Assembly (NCBI RefSeq): GCF_021556395.1
Contig: NZ_JAKGCS010000017.1
Location: forward strand, 62,001-126,000
Direction: 5' to 3'
Source: Acuticoccus kalidii
Lineage (GTDB): Bacteria; Pseudomonadota; Alphaproteobacteria; Rhizobiales; Amorphaceae
DNA: 64,000 nucleotides
Under the pieces are notes generated by a model. It ran no database searches. It was not told the DNA's origin and saw only the letters and a list, made by a program, of their open reading frames with translations. Shown here one piece after another: positions 63,201 through 64,000 of the stretch. Made by a program: the position numbers and the translations under genes. The stretch's first letter is position 1; every line of letters starts with the position of its first letter.

Positions 63201-64000
63201 AGCTTCTGCACCGCTTCCGCCGCCACCGTGAGATGGGACGAGAAGCAGCCTTCCGACATCACCATCACGTGGTCGCCGGGGGCGACGTTCGTCACACCCT
63301 CGCCGACACGGACGACCTCGCCGGCGCCTTCGAGACCCATCAGCGGCCCGACCGGGCTATCCTTCAGGAGCTCCGGCGGGAGCATCCCGAGCGCCAGGAT
63401 GATGTCCTTGAAGTTGAGGCCGGCGGCCTTGATCGCGATCTCGACCTTGCCGGGCTCGATGGTGTCCAGCGCCGGGACTTCCTTGAGGATGAGATTGTCG
63501 ATCGAGCCCTGGGCCGACAGCGTCACCGCGAACGGCTTCGTGCCCTCGGCCTCGTTCGCCCCATTCTCGACGATCTCGATATAGGTCGCGAGAACGCCGT
63601 CGGACGTGATGCGCAGCTCGTCCACATTCTCGGCGACTTTCTTGTCGCCCGTGCCGCGATCCATCAGCCAATCGACGAGATGGCCGCGCGCCGCGTCGCT
63701 CCGCTCGGTGTCGATGCGGCGCGACTTCCACTGCGGCTGCTCGTTCACGATGGTGCGCCCGATCGCCCAATAGGCGGCGCCTGACAGGTTGACCGCCGGG
63801 TCGCCCTCGACACCCTCGGTCACGAGGGTGAAGCGGGGCGCGCAGTCCCAGCCGGCCGCACTCGTCGCCTTGATGAAGGCCACCAGCGGCCAGCCGGTCG
63901 TCGATTGCGGCTCGGTCTCGATCGTGCTGTTCGGCGCGAACACCACGATCTCGTCCGCCGGCTTGCCGACGAACTCGGACGCGAACGCCGTCCACGCCGC
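60218..64000 (-). CDS. Type I polyketide synthase, C-terminal part: enoylreductase, ketoreductase, ACP and thioester reductase
   Basis: The open frame runs past the right edge, leaving 1260 residues of the C-terminus. The visible start (SGAAYWAIGRTIVNEQP) is the linker before the ER. The ER Rossmann motif HGGAGGIGLLA is near 300; the KR has ITGGLGGIG near 505, an LED motif (LVLEDGLM, B-type-like) and the catalytic Tyr in GQANYVAANA. The ACP site is the Ser in GLDSLM near 800. The last part is a thioester reductase with TGGTGFLG near 895 and YVQTK (YxxxK). Ketosynthase, acyltransferase and dehydratase should be upstream, outside the window. The arrangement suggests a reduced chain released by NAD(P)H as aldehyde or alcohol. 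Product unknown. Confidence 0.93.
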   Translation of the reverse strand, partial: AAWTAFASEFVGKPADEIVVFAPNSTIETEPQSTTGWPLVAFIKATSAAGWDCAPRFTLVTEGVEGDPAVNLSGAAYWAIGRTIVNEQPQWKSRRIDTERSDAARGHLVDWLMDRGTGDKKVAENVDELRITSDGVLATYIEIVENGANEAEGTKPFAVTLSAQGSIDNLILKEVPALDTIEPGKVEIAIKAAGLNFKDIILALGMLPPELLKDSPVGPLMGLEGAGEVVRVGEGVTNVAPGDHVMVMSEGCFSSHLTVAAEAVQKLPSGWTYPEAATLPVVGLTVVYALSTVARLRAGETFLVHGGAGGIGLLAIQYAKSLGAKVIATAGSAEKRDLLKALGVDCISDSRTLKFDEDVRAFTNGEGVDVVLNSLAGDAMLTSIDLLKPFGRFVEIGKRDFEANNRLNLKALEKNISYFAVDLTYLPRYRPDLFVETWEKLLEACETGAIRPLPFRTYTVAGIKEAFRLMQAGRHFGKLVIDLEHLDATPEPLPAPSVTFASEGVHVITGGLGGIGLKLALWMTERGARTIALVGRRGVTSDEQAEAIKAIEAAGAKVVVVQADVADGAKVEEFVGELVRDHGPIRGVFHAVLVLEDGLMSNMTEEGFVKAVRPKVEGAYHLDRATRGQPLDYFVSFSSLANLLGNPGQANYVAANAYLEKLSEARRAEGLPALALALGAVEDAGVLQRDEANLNKSLGSTITVADILASLDHLLVAGEPTVATVLNPHGKLMKAPILKTARVSGVLGGGDDHSLGDADKVDFTAVPPEERAALMEQVLIETIAKIMGAKESRIDPEKSLTATGLDSLMAVEFGMAIEQRLGVSIPRSELTQDRSIRDLAFAMLGRLNVEVAAPKAVAGAATAATNNELMLIDAALDDDFVYDGGVVEVPLAERKAVFMTGGTGFLGSFMIEELLQKGVKRIIALSRGRSQKHAEDRLVAVLRKAGLDRAASEVGNTIEVWQGDFSSPDLGITPAQWKTLEDEVDVILHNGADVSFVKGYQEMREGNVLSVRRLLDLAAKKGDKAFHFVSTLRVYARLDQIETTRINEGVDPLLPPEDEGGYVQTKWASDMYATAAREKGVPVGIYRPSFVIGRTSDGFSSVTDLGSALAKFALDTRFLPDVEVALPVIPVDIAAQRIVAFMDTPGEQFGTRHITDWPSLSIRDIQTISGENGYQVDLLPLDEFVTKAIEFFEANPGHPALWLPAFFMSGAANNMLGTQLDEPVLPRTEPVQQNYGRDSLAAMVRWFQTEMDEEKPALVS

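Noticed and set aside
60407..63784. 1125-codon open frame on the plus strand
   Set aside because: Antisense to the polyketide synthase, whose ER, KR, ACP and reductase motifs are unmistakable.

Overview
The window is high-GC DNA (about two-thirds G+C by eye) with dense, co-directional operons and many 1-8 base start/stop overlaps. Gene content points to an alphaproteobacterium, probably of the Hyphomicrobiales/Rhodobacterales type: a SmoEFGK-SmoS-MtlK polyol operon arranged as in Rhodobacter, a TAXI-TRAP transporter, a DUF1289 protein, several solute-uptake operons and secreted RTX proteins. The genus cannot be fixed from the sequence alone. No rRNA, tRNA, CRISPR array, phage or intact insertion sequence was seen.

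Layout. (1) 1-5072, minus: TAXI-TRAP binding protein, fused TRAP permease, flavoprotein oxidoreductase and a CoA-transferase cut by the window edge; apparently uptake and CoA activation of a carboxylic acid. (2) 5534-12395, minus: IclR regulator, Fbp-type ABC transporter (binding protein, fused permease, ATPase), a second CoA-transferase and a CitE-like lyase, forming a tight operon with a candidate IclR operator and promoter in front. (3) 12603-19572: a large secreted SH3/W-repeat protein, a DUF1289 protein, a GlsB-type membrane protein, a glycosyltransferase and a large RTX protein. (4) 19891-27504, minus: LysR regulator, Liv-type ABC transporter (five genes), a CnbZ-like protein and an M20 amidohydrolase. 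(5) 27589-33949, minus: the polyol ABC transporter with two polyol dehydrogenases. (6) 34344-35690, plus: a UDP-sugar dehydrogenase. (7) 35691-40451, minus: a ribose-type ABC transporter with two permeases. (8) 40673-42928, minus: a PAS-GGDEF-EAL protein. (9) 43272-47263, plus: a LarA-like nickel-pincer racemase/epimerase followed by LarC, LarE and LarB. (10) 47264-48831: a long stretch of visibly lower GC with no convincing gene, then a small RTX protein. (11) 49479-54067, minus: an RND efflux pump and its adaptor; then a cytochrome P450, a second large RTX protein paralogous to the first, a sulfotransferase, and the C-terminal part of a type I polyketide synthase ending in a thioester reductase, which runs off the right edge.

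How it fits together. Most of the window is catabolic scavenging: five different uptake systems (TAXI-TRAP, Fbp-type, Liv-type, polyol-type, ribose-type), most of them coupled to the enzymes that would process the imported substrate. The right end is different in character: secreted RTX proteins, an efflux pump, a P450, a sulfotransferase and a reductively terminating PKS suggest surface or secreted products. The most interesting candidates are the self-contained LarA-like/LarCEB cassette, the two paralogous RTX proteins that share an unassigned N-terminal half, the PKS-reductase/sulfotransferase pair, and the two CoA-transferase operons built around unusual transporter partners.
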